Of a DNA stretch of 24,984 bases, positions 1 through 7,953 are shown piece after piece (position 1 is the first letter of the stretch; every line of letters starts with the position of its first letter). Source of the stretch: JBEKDJ01 sp050014415. GTDB taxonomy: Bacteria > Desulfobacterota > BSN033 > UBA1163. The notes below the pieces were generated by a model. It ran no database searches and was not told the DNA's origin. It saw only the letters and a program-made list of their open reading frames with translations. Made by a program: the position numbers and the translations under genes. The stretch lies in assembly GCA_050014415.1 (NCBI GenBank), contig JBEKDJ010000032.1, forward strand, positions 1-24,984. Direction: 5' to 3'.

Positions 1-1008
1 TTTGCTCTCCTGCGGTTTTCCACCGATCTTCGGAGAAATTCTCATCAGCCACTCGACGTATGCTTGAGCTGTATCGGTTGATATCGAATGTTCCTTCAAA
101 TCATAGGATAGGTCAAGGTAATCGAATTTCTTCCAGGATTCCAGTGTCGCTCTTCTTTTTCCTTCTCGGTCTTTGAAATCAGTCGAATAACAGGACATGA
201 AGAGGTCGATGTTCTTCTGCAAGTTTGCCTGTCGGACTTTTTCCAGGAGATCTTTTATTCCCTCTACCTCGCCCGACTCATTGGTAATTGAACTTTCCTC
301 TGGCTGCTTCTTTTCCCCCTCCTGTGTCTCCCCGACCATTGCTGTAGGACTAGCAGGGGGGGATGTGGTGCTGGGAATCACGCTTCCAGAACTGGAGGCA
401 CTTGGCGGGGATCGATGTGTAAAAAAATGAGAATACATTGACCAAAGGAAAAAAACTCCTATGGCAATCAAGATAACGACACTCAAGCCCTCAAGAATCA
501 AACGGGGAGTCTTCTTCTTGCCTTTCCCCTGGAGGTTTCCCTTCTTCTCTATATCCTCAAATGGTTCTTCAGTGGCTCGTTTTTCCGAAGTTTGAACCTG
601 AGGAGGTGTTTTCTTAACATCTGGTGAATAAGTCGGTCTGAGCGGGGGCTTATTGATTTCTGGTGAATCATCGGTCTTAAGCTTCTCCTTTTTGACTTCA
701 GGCGAATGAGCGGAGTGGAGCTCTTCCTTCTCAACTTCGGCTGTATCAGATGACTTGGATTCTTCTCCCTGCCGGGAGGGAATTTCCTTCACCAAGGCCG
801 ACCCGCATCTTATGCAAACCGTCATCTTTTCGTAGAGTAATCTACAACTGGGGCAGATGAGTTTTTCCTTCGGTTTCTCCTCTGCGGGTTTGCTCTTTTC
901 CTCGTCAATTGAGAGGGGTTCTTCTTTGGTCACAAGGGGGCCTCCACAACTGCTGCAAACCTCCTTTCCATCTTCATATTCGATGTGGCACTGCGTGCAA
1001 ACTAACAT
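1..1008 (-). CDS. Zinc-ribbon, single-TM protein with NTF2/SnoaL-like tail (partial, runs off left edge)
   Basis: This frame is open for 336 codons from an ATG at 1008 to the window edge, so the C-terminus is missing. Two zinc-ribbon units lie at the N-terminus (Cys4, Cys7, Cys18, Cys21 and Cys52, Cys55, Cys65, Cys68). A charged Pro/Glu/Lys linker follows, with four 13-residue repeats starting near residues 89, 102, 115 and 128. One hydrophobic membrane segment spans about 170-190, then a Ser/Pro/Thr-rich spacer. From about 249 the sequence (LLEKVRQANLQKNIDLF, then CYSTDFKDREGKR) looks like an NTF2/SnoaL-like domain. The likely topology is zinc ribbons in the cytoplasm and the NTF2-like domain outside. 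It starts 33 bp after the CsgG-like lipoprotein gene and probably shares its transcript. The Shine-Dalgarno is weak (GGGGAAAG). The domain calls are by eye; the function is unknown. Confidence 0.8.
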   Translation of the reverse strand, partial: MLVCTQCHIEYEDGKEVCSSCGGPLVTKEEPLSIDEEKSKPAEEKPKEKLICPSCRLLYEKMTVCIRCGSALVKEIPSRQGEESKSSDTAEVEKEELHSAHSPEVKKEKLKTDDSPEINKPPLRPTYSPDVKKTPPQVQTSEKRATEEPFEDIEKKGNLQGKGKKKTPRLILEGLSVVILIAIGVFFLWSMYSHFFTHRSPPSASSSGSVIPSTTSPPASPTAMVGETQEGEKKQPEESSITNESGEVEGIKDLLEKVRQANLQKNIDLFMSCYSTDFKDREGKRRATLESWKKFDYLDLSYDLKEHSISTDTAQAYVEWLMRISPKIGGKPQESK

Positions 1009-1041
1009 TTCTTTCTTTCCCCAACCGTCTCTCTTTAGACA

Positions 1042-2064
1042 TCACATGGGAGCTGGTTTGGAAGGAGTAGTAGGAGAAGTAGGCGGAGGCTTGGGTGCTT
1101 CGGATGTTGCTGCTTTGCTTATCCAAGCTTCGCTTCCGTCATCGAGTCGGACATGTAACCAATCCCCCTTAGCCTCAAGAATTCCTAAGGACGTCCCTCT
1201 CTTAACATTGCCAATGACTCTGTAGCTGGTTCCTGGTCCCTCCCGCAGATTCACAGCGGCCCAGATGACCTTCGTCACACGAAGAGGGGGTGGGGGTGCA
1301 GGCGACGGGGGCGGGATGACCTTCGAAGATTCGGGGGGGGGTTTTGAGGATTCCCTCGGCGGAATTACAGTGGGAACCCTATAGCATTCAGGAGGCGTCT
1401 TGGCAACTATGAAACTCGCCGATTCCTCAATTGCAATGCGGATTGCCTTCTCCATCGGTGTCTTTGAAAAATCCCTCAAGACCTCTGGCAGCACGCCACC
1501 CACCCTTCCGACTGTCCCTCCGAAGTTCGTCCCTTTTCCCCTCACTTTTCCGGTGGCGAGCACCTTCTGGGTCCTTGAATCGGTTACCGTTAACTTGAGG
1601 GTCACATAGGATGCCTCCCCTTCTTCATCTCCAGCCCCTGGGATGCCGGGTTTAAATTCCCTAATCTCTCCTTCGACAAGAAGATCAATCTCTTCTCCTT
1701 TCGTTAACTGACCGCCGTCCCCAGCGTTTTGACCTCTGAAAACATCATCTAGGGATTTCCGCAATTGAACAATATACCGATTCGTGGCCAATAACGCATT
1801 ATGTAACATCTCGGCCATTCCGTCCCCGATCGGGCTCGTCTCTTTTCCCATGGTCGATTTGTTGACGAATTTGAGTACGACGACCCTTGCCTTTGGCCCT
1901 TTATAGTTTTCTTTTAGGATCTGTTCATATGTGGGCCATGATAGAAGAGCGGATTTTTCATCGGGGCGCTTTGTTTGCTTGGTCTGGGAACAACCAAACA
2001 ATAAAAACAGAACTGAAACCAATATCAGAGCATTCGGAATCAAATGCTTGGATGAGTATTTCAT
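1042..2064 (-). CDS. CsgG-like lipoprotein with C-terminal bacterial SH3 domain
   Basis: A 340-residue lipoprotein. The signal peptide ends in a lipobox L-F-G-Cys25, so it should be lipidated and membrane-anchored. Residues about 55-215 look like the CsgG/curli-secretion family (ARVVVLKFVNKST, then IGDGMAEMLHNAL, then a beta-rich segment with repeated glycines). A Pro-rich linker leads to an SH3 domain (AAVNLREGPGTSYRVIGNV, then GDWLHVR and EAWISK) and a Pro/Thr-rich tail. Bacterial SH3 domains often bind peptidoglycan, which would suit an envelope role. I chose the ATG at 2064 because AGGGAAGG lies just upstream and the signal peptide follows directly. An in-frame extension to 2298 starts upstream of the predicted transcription start. 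No curli genes are visible, so CsgG here means the fold family, not curli export. Confidence 0.8.
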   Translation of the reverse strand: MKYSSKHLIPNALILVSVLFLLFGCSQTKQTKRPDEKSALLSWPTYEQILKENYKGPKARVVVLKFVNKSTMGKETSPIGDGMAEMLHNALLATNRYIVQLRKSLDDVFRGQNAGDGGQLTKGEEIDLLVEGEIREFKPGIPGAGDEEGEASYVTLKLTVTDSRTQKVLATGKVRGKGTNFGGTVGRVGGVLPEVLRDFSKTPMEKAIRIAIEESASFIVAKTPPECYRVPTVIPPRESSKPPPESSKVIPPPSPAPPPPLRVTKVIWAAVNLREGPGTSYRVIGNVKRGTSLGILEAKGDWLHVRLDDGSEAWISKAATSEAPKPPPTSPTTPSKPAPM

Positions 2065-2270
2065 GGCCTTCCCTCTTTTTTTTGCTTCACCCCAGTTGGT
2101 CTTTCTACTCCAGAATTGAGAGGCAAGTACCCTTCTGGATCCCTCACATGACTCCAAAATTCGCCCCAGGTTTTTCAATTCGGTCAACAGTTGGGACCAG
2201 AAATGAAGGGTTCGAGATTCAGTCCCAAGAGTTCTCAAATGTGATTGATGGATGAATCCTTTTGTGAGAG

Positions 2271-2286
2271 TGCAAAATAGGTGCCA
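2271..2286 (-). promoter_or_regulatory. Sigma-54 (RpoN) -24/-12 promoter for the CsgG-like/zinc-ribbon genes
   Basis: Read on the minus strand the site is TGGCAC-CTATT-TTGCA, which matches the sigma-54 consensus TGGCAC-N5-TTGCA at every defined base, with GG and GC at the required spacing. Transcription would start near 2260, leaving a leader of about 195 nt before the ATG at 2064. The remaining intergenic DNA (2065-2416) shows no gene. No enhancer-binding activator is encoded in the window, so the regulator is unknown. Confidence 0.7.
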
Positions 2287-2362
2287 ATTTTTGACCATGC
2301 TTATGCTTTGAATTTACACCATTTTTCCTATTATCTCATTTCTTACCCCTGAGAAAGGAAGA

Positions 2363-2402
2363 CAAAAAAGGTCTACCCTGATCAAAAAATGTCCAATCTG
2401 AT
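2363..2402. repeat. Tandem pair of 20-bp repeats
   Basis: Two adjacent 20-bp units, 2363-2382 and 2383-2402, agree at 16 of 20 positions. Both begin CAAAAAA and end CTGAT. They sit between the sigma-54 promoter and the 3' end of the sirtuin gene. Tandem ~20-bp units are typical of IS21-family element ends, so this could be the scar of a lost element, but no transposase remnant is visible nearby. Confidence 0.55.
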
Positions 2403-2416
2403 TTGGTGACGCACTT

Positions 2417-3205
2417 TCAGTTCGGAGATGAAGGGTTGTCTAGCCCCTTTTTTACTTCTCTCAGGATGCTGGCCACAATGGGTCCGGCCTGACCGTGGAT
2501 CACCACATCAGCCATATCGTCATAAGGCGTTGGGTCGCGATTGATGATGACCAATCTGGCTCCATTCCTCTTGGCCACCAAGGGCATGGAGGCAGCAGGC
2601 TGCACCACCAAGGAAGAGCCGATTACAATGAAGAGATCGCTCAGGGAGGACCGATGATAGGCCTCCTGGGTCTCCCTCTCTGGCATGGGTTGGCCAAAGG
2701 AGATGGTGGCAGGCTTGAGGGGCCCTCCGCAGTCGTCGCAGCGGGGTGCCTTTAAACCATTTCCCATCCGTTCCTGGATCTCATCGCGGTTGTATCTCCT
2801 GCCGCAGCTCAGACATGAGACAGACATCGCCGTCCCATGAAGCTGAATCACCTTTTCTTCCGAATTTCCAGCCTTGAAGTGAAGGCCGTCGATGTTTTGA
2901 GTGATGACACAGTCAAGTCTATCAAGTCCCTCCATTTCGGCGATAGCCAGATGAGCTAGATTGGGTTGGGCCTTTTTCATTGGCTCATACATCTCTGTTG
3001 CCATCTGCCAGTATTTCTCACGGGAGGCCTCGCTCGAAAGGAAATTATGATAGTCGAAGTCTTCTGGGTCATATCGATCCCATACCCCTCCGGGACTCCG
3101 GAAGTCTGGAATTCCCGATTCCGTACTGAGGCCTGCCCCCGCAAAAATGACGATTCTTTTTGAAGTAAGTATCAACCGTGCAACCTCTTTGATCTGTCTT
3201 GTCAT
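2417..3205 (-). CDS. Sir2-family NAD-dependent protein deacylase (sirtuin)
   Basis: This 262-residue protein should remove acyl groups from lysines using NAD+, giving nicotinamide and O-acyl-ADP-ribose. The full motif set is present: NAD-binding GAGLST...GIPDFRS at 23-37, TQNIDGLH at 102-109, catalytic His123 in QLHGT, GSS at 196-198 and IINRD near the C-terminus. Four zinc ligands are Cys131, Cys134, Cys156 and Cys159. The usual FGE stretch reads FGQ at 170-172. I see no Tyr-x-x-Arg pair of the SIRT5/CobB desuccinylase type in the expected region, so deacetylation is the safer guess. The ATG at 3205 has GGAGGG just upstream; an in-frame GTG at 3217 is the alternative. It appears to be a single-gene transcript. 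Confidence 0.93.
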   Translation of the reverse strand: MTRQIKEVARLILTSKRIVIFAGAGLSTESGIPDFRSPGGVWDRYDPEDFDYHNFLSSEASREKYWQMATEMYEPMKKAQPNLAHLAIAEMEGLDRLDCVITQNIDGLHFKAGNSEEKVIQLHGTAMSVSCLSCGRRYNRDEIQERMGNGLKAPRCDDCGGPLKPATISFGQPMPERETQEAYHRSSLSDLFIVIGSSLVVQPAASMPLVAKRNGARLVIINRDPTPYDDMADVVIHGQAGPIVASILREVKKGLDNPSSPN

Positions 3206-3384
3206 CCGCCCTCCCACACCGGGGATAGATGCACTTCAAATGACCAAGTTCCAAGCACCACCAATCAGAGAACAATCAATGACCAAATTCCGATAACCAG
3301 ACTTTCTTGAGCAAATAGCGATTGGGATTTTATGATCCCCCCATTTTTTCTACTTTAGCGTGTATACCACACACCTGACTTTGC

Positions 3385-3412
3385 TTGCAAGGGGACGATG
3401 GCATGTGATAAT
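3385..3412 (+). promoter_or_regulatory. Candidate sigma-70 promoter for the radical SAM gene
   Basis: TTGCAA at 3385-3390 and GATAAT at 3407-3412 are separated by 16 bp, and a TG extension precedes the -10 (TGTGATAAT). Transcription would start around 3418-3420, almost at the ATG at 3421. There is no Shine-Dalgarno before that ATG, so the message could be leaderless. The prediction is by eye. Confidence 0.45.
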
Positions 3413-3420
3413 ATTTGTGG

Positions 3421-4449
3421 ATGAAGTGTCAGCTAATTAAGCAAGGATATCCTCAGGGAAGTTGCTTCACAGAGGCTGGGGGAGAGAAACTACTTGCCTG
3501 CGAAGCCACACTCAAAACAACAGATAACGGCCTTCTCAGACTGGTTTCTGCGGTCCATCTGTCTCGACCGGAGAACTATCTTTCCATCTACCAATCGGGC
3601 TGCAATTTCTCGTGTCGGAAATGCCATTCTTGGACATTTACCAAAGTCGCGAAGGGGGATTGGTGGTCGCCTTCGGAGGTGTTGAAGGCGTGCAAAGAAT
3701 ACGAAAAGGAGGTGACACTTCGAGAACCCCGCGGCAGAGCCACCGGATTTCATGCCCATGATTCTTGCCGTTGTTGTGGAGCTTGTGTGATGCATGGAAA
3801 ACGATCTTTGCTCTGTCCCAAGGTGGTTCAAAAGGATGAGCTTCTTCTCAGTCCACAAGGATGGGGACCGGCTCGCAACATCGTTGCCTTCACCGGGGGG
3901 GATCTGACCTGTTGCCCAGATTTCTATATCGAGTGTGCACGCCTGATCAAGGCAGAGACCAATCTCTGGGTGCTGATCGAAACGAATGGTTATGGCCTCA
4001 CCCCAGAGAATCTCGACGCATTGAAAGAAGCGGGGATCGATTCTTTTTGGCTCAATATCAAGGCCTACGACGGGACTGACCATAAATGGCTGACTGGCTG
4101 TTTCAACCGAAACATTCTCAAACTTCCGCAGGAAATTGTCAAAAGGGGGTTTGTTCTGGAAGTCCTTTCGCTCTATATCCCCACTCTGGTGGAAACACCT
4201 CAACTGAAGAAGATAGCCCAGTCAATCTCCGATGTTGATTTAGAAATCCCCTTCACGATTCTAGCCTTCTTCCCAGAATATCAGATGAAGCGACACAGAA
4301 GCCCGAAGACATCTGAGATGGTGGAGGCCTTCATCGAAGTCAAGGGTACGGGCCTCAGGAACGTCAGGCTGGGTAACACCGGGGCTTTCGCTTCGTCTCA
4401 AGAGGACCATCAGCTCCTGAGAAAGAGGGTGGGAGTTGGAAATTACTAA
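3421..4449 (+). CDS. Radical SAM protein, PflA-like, with a second cysteine cluster
   Basis: A 342-residue radical SAM enzyme. The SAM-binding [4Fe-4S] motif is CNFSCRKC at 61-68, in the CxxxCxxC spacing. A glycine motif TGGD follows at 158-161 and an IETNGYGL strand later. Between them is an insert with Cys116, Cys118, Cys119, Cys122 and Cys132, which could bind another Fe-S cluster. Glycyl-radical-enzyme activases carry a ferredoxin-like insert in the same place, so an activase-like role is possible, but no glycyl radical enzyme is encoded here. The start is uncertain: ATG 3421 lacks a ribosome site, and an in-frame TTG lies at 3415. The substrate is unknown. Confidence 0.85.
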   Translation: MKCQLIKQGYPQGSCFTEAGGEKLLACEATLKTTDNGLLRLVSAVHLSRPENYLSIYQSGCNFSCRKCHSWTFTKVAKGDWWSPSEVLKACKEYEKEVTLREPRGRATGFHAHDSCRCCGACVMHGKRSLLCPKVVQKDELLLSPQGWGPARNIVAFTGGDLTCCPDFYIECARLIKAETNLWVLIETNGYGLTPENLDALKEAGIDSFWLNIKAYDGTDHKWLTGCFNRNILKLPQEIVKRGFVLEVLSLYIPTLVETPQLKKIAQSISDVDLEIPFTILAFFPEYQMKRHRSPKTSEMVEAFIEVKGTGLRNVRLGNTGAFASSQEDHQLLRKRVGVGNY

Positions 4450-4645
4450 ATCAGAAATATAGGTTTCGTGATACCGTAGCCCGCTGCAAAAGTCCACCTC
4501 TGGGCCAGCGGTTCCCTCTCCGAGTGGAACAGGATTAATCCTGGAACGGATACCTTTTACGCAGTGGTCCAGATGGTTCCGAAAGTATCGCAGCGACTTC
4601 TTCATTTTCTCCCCCTCATTACGACAAAACAGAAATGGCCGCATT

Positions 4646-4804
4646 CTAGCTGGTTGCTGAAAAAATGATTTTCCCCAGGCTGCTCAAAAATGCCCATATG
4701 CAAGGCTCCCGAAATCCTGAGGAATGAGGTGTACTTGGACGTACGCCGCAATGACGAAGGATGAGGACAACGCAGCAGATGGGCGTTTTCCATCAGCCTG
4801 CTAG
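4646..4804. repeat. MITE-like imperfect palindrome (159 bp)
   Basis: The element is bounded by CTAG at both ends. The outer 20 bp form terminal inverted repeats matching at 15 of 20 positions. The inner part, about 4677-4800, is an imperfect palindrome with arms of roughly 60 bp (CAGGCTG...GTAC and GTAC...CAGCCTG) around a short centre near 4740. It has no plausible coding content, fills most of the gene-free stretch 4450-4913, and overlaps the false N-terminal extension of the aldehyde dehydrogenase frame. The remainder of 4450-4645 shows nothing I recognise. This fits a non-autonomous mobile or REP-like element. Copies elsewhere in the genome are expected but cannot be seen here. Confidence 0.65.
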
Positions 4805-4913
4805 AAATCTGGAAGCCTTACGCTGTGCGGGAATCGACGGACTAATCCTATTCTGTTTCAAAGAGTTAAATTGCTACCAGATTTCAAATCAAAGGAGCTT
4901 GGAGGAAGAGCAG

Positions 4914-6401
4914 ATGGAGCAGATAAGAAATTATATTAATGGGAAATGGGTCGATTCCAAATCTGGAGAGACCTTCCGATCGATTAATCCGGCAAACAGA
5001 GATGACGTGGTGGGGATCGTTTCGAGATCCCATCAGGAAGATGTCGATGAAGCAGTCAGAGCAGCACGGGAGGCCTATGAAGGATGGCGGTTATTTCCTG
5101 CACCGCGGCGGGGTGAAATCCTTTTCAGGGCCTCAGAGATGCTTCTAAAGAATAAGGAGGCATTGGGAAGACTCGAGACTCGCGAGATGGGCAAAATCCT
5201 CTCCGAAGGCATCGGTGATGTTCAGGAGGCCATCGACATGGGATATTACATGGCAGGAGAAGGGAGAAGGCTTTCTGGTGAGACTGTCCCATCTGAGCTT
5301 CCAGACAAAGACATGAAGTCTGTCCGGGTTCCCATCGGTGTCTTCGGCCTGATCACTCCTTGGAATTTTCCCATTGCCATTCCTGCTTGGAAGATCTTCC
5401 CGGCCCTGATCTGTGGAAATACGGTCGTTTTCAAGCCCTCTAGTGAGACCTCTGTCTGCGCAGCAAAATTCGTAGAGATCTTGGCGGAGGCAGGTCTGCC
5501 CAGAGGGGTTCTGAATCTTGTTCATGGGCCAGGGGGAGAAGTGGGAGAATACCTGGTAAGCCATCCTGGAGTGGATGCTGTCTCTTTTACAGGGTCCTTC
5601 GATGTGGGGATGCGTCTCGAAGGGATCTGTGGAAGTATCCATCGGCCGATGATCAGCGAGATGGGAGGAAAGAACATCATCATCGTGATGGACGATGCCA
5701 ATCTCGATTTGGCTATTGAAGGGGCGATCTGGGGTGGGTTTGGGACGAGTGGACAACGATGCACGGCTGCCAGTCGAATCGGCGTCCATAAGAAAATCCA
5801 TGACGCCTTCATCGAGAAGTTTCAAATTGCTGCTTCCCGTCTCCGATTGGGGGATGGACTAAGAAAGGAGACCGATGTAGGGCCCGTCGTCAACGAATCG
5901 CAATTCAACAAGGTCCTGAAGTATATCGAAGTTGGAAAAGAAGAGGGGGCAAACTTGATCCTAGGTGGAAGGGCCTATCAAGGAGGGGAGTATTCCAAAG
6001 GGTATTTCATTGAGCCCACGATCTTTAGCGAGGTAACATCGGGGATGAGAATCGCTCAGGAAGAGATCTTTGGACCTGTCGTTTCTGTGATGAAAGTACA
6101 AGATCTTGAAGATGCTATCCGAATTGCCAACCGAACCCCTTATGGGCTCTCCTCGTCCATCTATACCCAGAATGTCTATTACACGGCGATTGCAGAAAGA
6201 GATCTGGACTTCGGCATCGTCTACATCAATGCTTCCACCATCGGGGCAGAAATACAACTGCCCTTTGGAGGCATCAAGCACTCTGGCTATGGAAGGAAAG
6301 AGGCAGGAGGACGAGGGGGTGCTCTCGATACCTACAGTCGATGGAAAGTAATCTATCGAGATTTCAGCGGAAGGCTTCAAAAGGCTCAGATCGATAAGTA
6401 G
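4914..6401 (+). CDS. NAD(P)-dependent aldehyde dehydrogenase
   Basis: A 495-residue member of the aldehyde dehydrogenase superfamily, of normal length, oxidising an aldehyde to the acid with NAD(P)+. Visible landmarks are TPWNFP with Asn151, the Rossmann SFTGS at 224-228, the general base Glu249 in SEMGGKN, and the catalytic Cys283 in GQRCT. EEIFGPV and the C-terminal LPFGGIKHSGYGRKEAGG are also present. The sequence style resembles 2,5-dioxovalerate and aminoadipate semialdehyde dehydrogenases, but the substrate cannot be fixed from sequence. The ATG at 4914 has GGAGGAAG seven bases or so upstream. Longer in-frame starts read through the palindromic repeat and are rejected. It stands alone, with a terminator directly after it. 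Confidence 0.93.
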   Translation: MEQIRNYINGKWVDSKSGETFRSINPANRDDVVGIVSRSHQEDVDEAVRAAREAYEGWRLFPAPRRGEILFRASEMLLKNKEALGRLETREMGKILSEGIGDVQEAIDMGYYMAGEGRRLSGETVPSELPDKDMKSVRVPIGVFGLITPWNFPIAIPAWKIFPALICGNTVVFKPSSETSVCAAKFVEILAEAGLPRGVLNLVHGPGGEVGEYLVSHPGVDAVSFTGSFDVGMRLEGICGSIHRPMISEMGGKNIIIVMDDANLDLAIEGAIWGGFGTSGQRCTAASRIGVHKKIHDAFIEKFQIAASRLRLGDGLRKETDVGPVVNESQFNKVLKYIEVGKEEGANLILGGRAYQGGEYSKGYFIEPTIFSEVTSGMRIAQEEIFGPVVSVMKVQDLEDAIRIANRTPYGLSSSIYTQNVYYTAIAERDLDFGIVYINASTIGAEIQLPFGGIKHSGYGRKEAGGRGGALDTYSRWKVIYRDFSGRLQKAQIDK

Positions 6402-6408
6402 AAAACAG

Positions 6409-6496
6409 AATCATTCAACGTCAAATGCCAATCATTACCTATTTTAGAAATTTGACATTCGTTTGGCATTTGGATCTGAATGATTTTTGTTTTATT
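6409..6496 (+). terminator. Terminator-like long hairpin after the aldehyde dehydrogenase gene
   Basis: The arm at 6409-6431 (AATCATTCA, 4 unpaired bases, CAAATGCCAA) is complementary to 6463-6485. This gives 9 plus 10 perfect base pairs with a symmetrical 4-base internal loop and a 31-base apical loop. TTTGTTTTATT follows the right arm, as in an intrinsic terminator, although the stem is AT-rich and long-looped. It begins 8 bp after the stop codon. Confidence 0.6.
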
Positions 6497-6512
6497 GATT
6501 CTTTAGTCGGGT

Positions 6513-6521
6513 TGTGATAAT
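6513..6521 (+). promoter_or_regulatory. Candidate extended -10 promoter for lpxC
   Basis: TGTGATAAT is an extended -10 sequence located 36 bp before the GTG start. A poor -35 candidate, TTGATT at 6495-6500, is only 15 bp upstream. The same TGTGATAAT motif appears before the radical SAM gene. Confidence 0.35.
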
Positions 6522-6556
6522 GGATATTTGAACCGACAATTTCCGGGAGGTACTTT

Positions 6557-7915
6557 GTGGAAGAGAAAGTCCTCATTGTGGATGATGAGGAAAGGGTCGT
6601 TCGATCGATTGCAGGTGTTCTGGAGGACGAAGGGTTTCGGGTCGCCACGGCAAGAAGTGGAGAGGAGGCGGTTCAGGTTTTTCAGCGGGAAGGACCGGAT
6701 GTCACCCTCCTCGATATCTGGATGCCAGGGATGGATGGCATGGAGGTGCTGAAACGGCTCAAATGGATTGCTCCAGATTGCGTCGTGATCATGATCTCGG
6801 GTCATGCGACAATCACGGCGGCCATGACCGCCGTGAAGTTGGGCGCTTTCGATTTCATCGAGAAGCCTCTTTCTCTCGATCTCCTCCTGATGACCATCCG
6901 TCGAGCCCTCGATCATCAGAAAGAATTGCCAATAATTCGGCGATCAGAAGAGATTGTTGCTGAGGAAGTTCCTTTCGAAGAAAAGACGGTCTTTTCGAAG
7001 AGGACGGCCGAACCCGCCGAGCCTCCAGTCTCTCCCGTTCGGGAAGAACCGTTCCGATCGAAGGCGGTTTTGATGAGAAAAGGAAGCTCTTTGCTGCCTC
7101 AGCGAACCCTCAAACGGAGTATGGTGCTCTATGGGACAGGACTTTTTTCGGGCATGAAAACAGGACTCCTCCTTCAGCCCCTGCCCCCTCATAGTGGAAT
7201 CCTTTTTGGAAACATCTCACTCGATGAAGTCGTCCCTGCCCATGTTGACTATGTCCAAGCGACGGAATCTGCCACGTCTCTGAAAAGAGGGGGAGCAATC
7301 GCTAAGACGGTCGAGCACCTCATGGCGGCGTTACATGCCTATCATATCACCAACCTGATGGTGAAGATGATTGAAGAGATTCCGGCGATGGACGGTTCAG
7401 CTTTGGAGTTTTGCAAAATGATAGAAGAAGCAGGAGTGGAAGAACAGGGGGAGAGGGTGGATGAATTGATCGTCAGTCGTCGGCTGGAGGTCGTCCATCG
7501 AAATAAATCTCTGGTCATTGAACCGGCTGAAACCTTTTCTGTTCACTATTTCTTGGATTATCCTTTTCCCATCGGTCAGCAGACCCTGGATTTCGTTTTG
7601 GAGAGCGAGGAGGCATTCAAGAATGAGATCGCCCCAGCAAGAACCTTTGGTTTTGTCAAAGATGTAGAGATGCTCGGGCGTACGGGAGAGTTAGGAGGCG
7701 GGCGACTCCACAACTTCATCTTGGTTGATGACGACAAGATCGTCAACACCGAGCTCCGATTTCCTGACGAATTCGTCCGGCACAAGATTCTCGATCTGAT
7801 CGGCGATTTCTATCTTCTCAATCGTCCGATTCGAGGGAGGGTGACCGCCCATTTGACCGGCCATACGGAAAACATTGCCCTCATGAAGAAGATAAGAGAA
7901 ATGACAAAGGAGTAG
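6557..7915 (+). CDS. lpxC: Response-regulator receiver domain fused to UDP-3-O-acyl-GlcNAc deacetylase
   Basis: A 452-residue fusion. Residues 1-120 are a CheY-like receiver domain with acidic pocket Asp9/Asp10, phosphoacceptor Asp53 in LLDIWMPG, Ser81 and Lys103. A linker of about 60 residues leads to a complete LpxC zinc deacetylase (about 183-452), which catalyses the committed step of lipid A synthesis in the cytoplasm. Its zinc ligands are His254 in VEHLMAAL, His409 and Asp413 in HKILDLIGD; catalytic His436 is in TGHTENI. Every key residue of both domains is kept. Translation starts at GTG 6557 behind GGGAGG. Similar fusions are known in Deltaproteobacteria. Phosphorylation tuning of lipid A synthesis is an inference, and no cognate kinase is adjacent. 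Confidence 0.95.
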   Translation: MEEKVLIVDDEERVVRSIAGVLEDEGFRVATARSGEEAVQVFQREGPDVTLLDIWMPGMDGMEVLKRLKWIAPDCVVIMISGHATITAAMTAVKLGAFDFIEKPLSLDLLLMTIRRALDHQKELPIIRRSEEIVAEEVPFEEKTVFSKRTAEPAEPPVSPVREEPFRSKAVLMRKGSSLLPQRTLKRSMVLYGTGLFSGMKTGLLLQPLPPHSGILFGNISLDEVVPAHVDYVQATESATSLKRGGAIAKTVEHLMAALHAYHITNLMVKMIEEIPAMDGSALEFCKMIEEAGVEEQGERVDELIVSRRLEVVHRNKSLVIEPAETFSVHYFLDYPFPIGQQTLDFVLESEEAFKNEIAPARTFGFVKDVEMLGRTGELGGGRLHNFILVDDDKIVNTELRFPDEFVRHKILDLIGDFYLLNRPIRGRVTAHLTGHTENIALMKKIREMTKE

Positions 7916-7953
7916 GAGCCATAGCTGGGACTCACCTTTTCATGGAGGGAAAG

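Noticed and set aside
2065..2298. In-frame N-terminal extension of the CsgG-like protein to 2298
   Set aside because: It lies partly upstream of the predicted sigma-54 transcription start, lacks a ribosome site, and would bury the lipoprotein signal peptide.
4761..4913. N-terminal extension of the aldehyde dehydrogenase
   Set aside because: The first part is translated from the palindromic repeat, it contains no family sequence, and a strong ribosome site precedes ATG 4914.
5145..5825. Long antisense open frame inside the aldehyde dehydrogenase gene (also 3490-4203 inside the radical SAM gene)
   Set aside because: Shadow frames with no recognisable domain, no ribosome site and unlikely composition, lying under well-supported genes.
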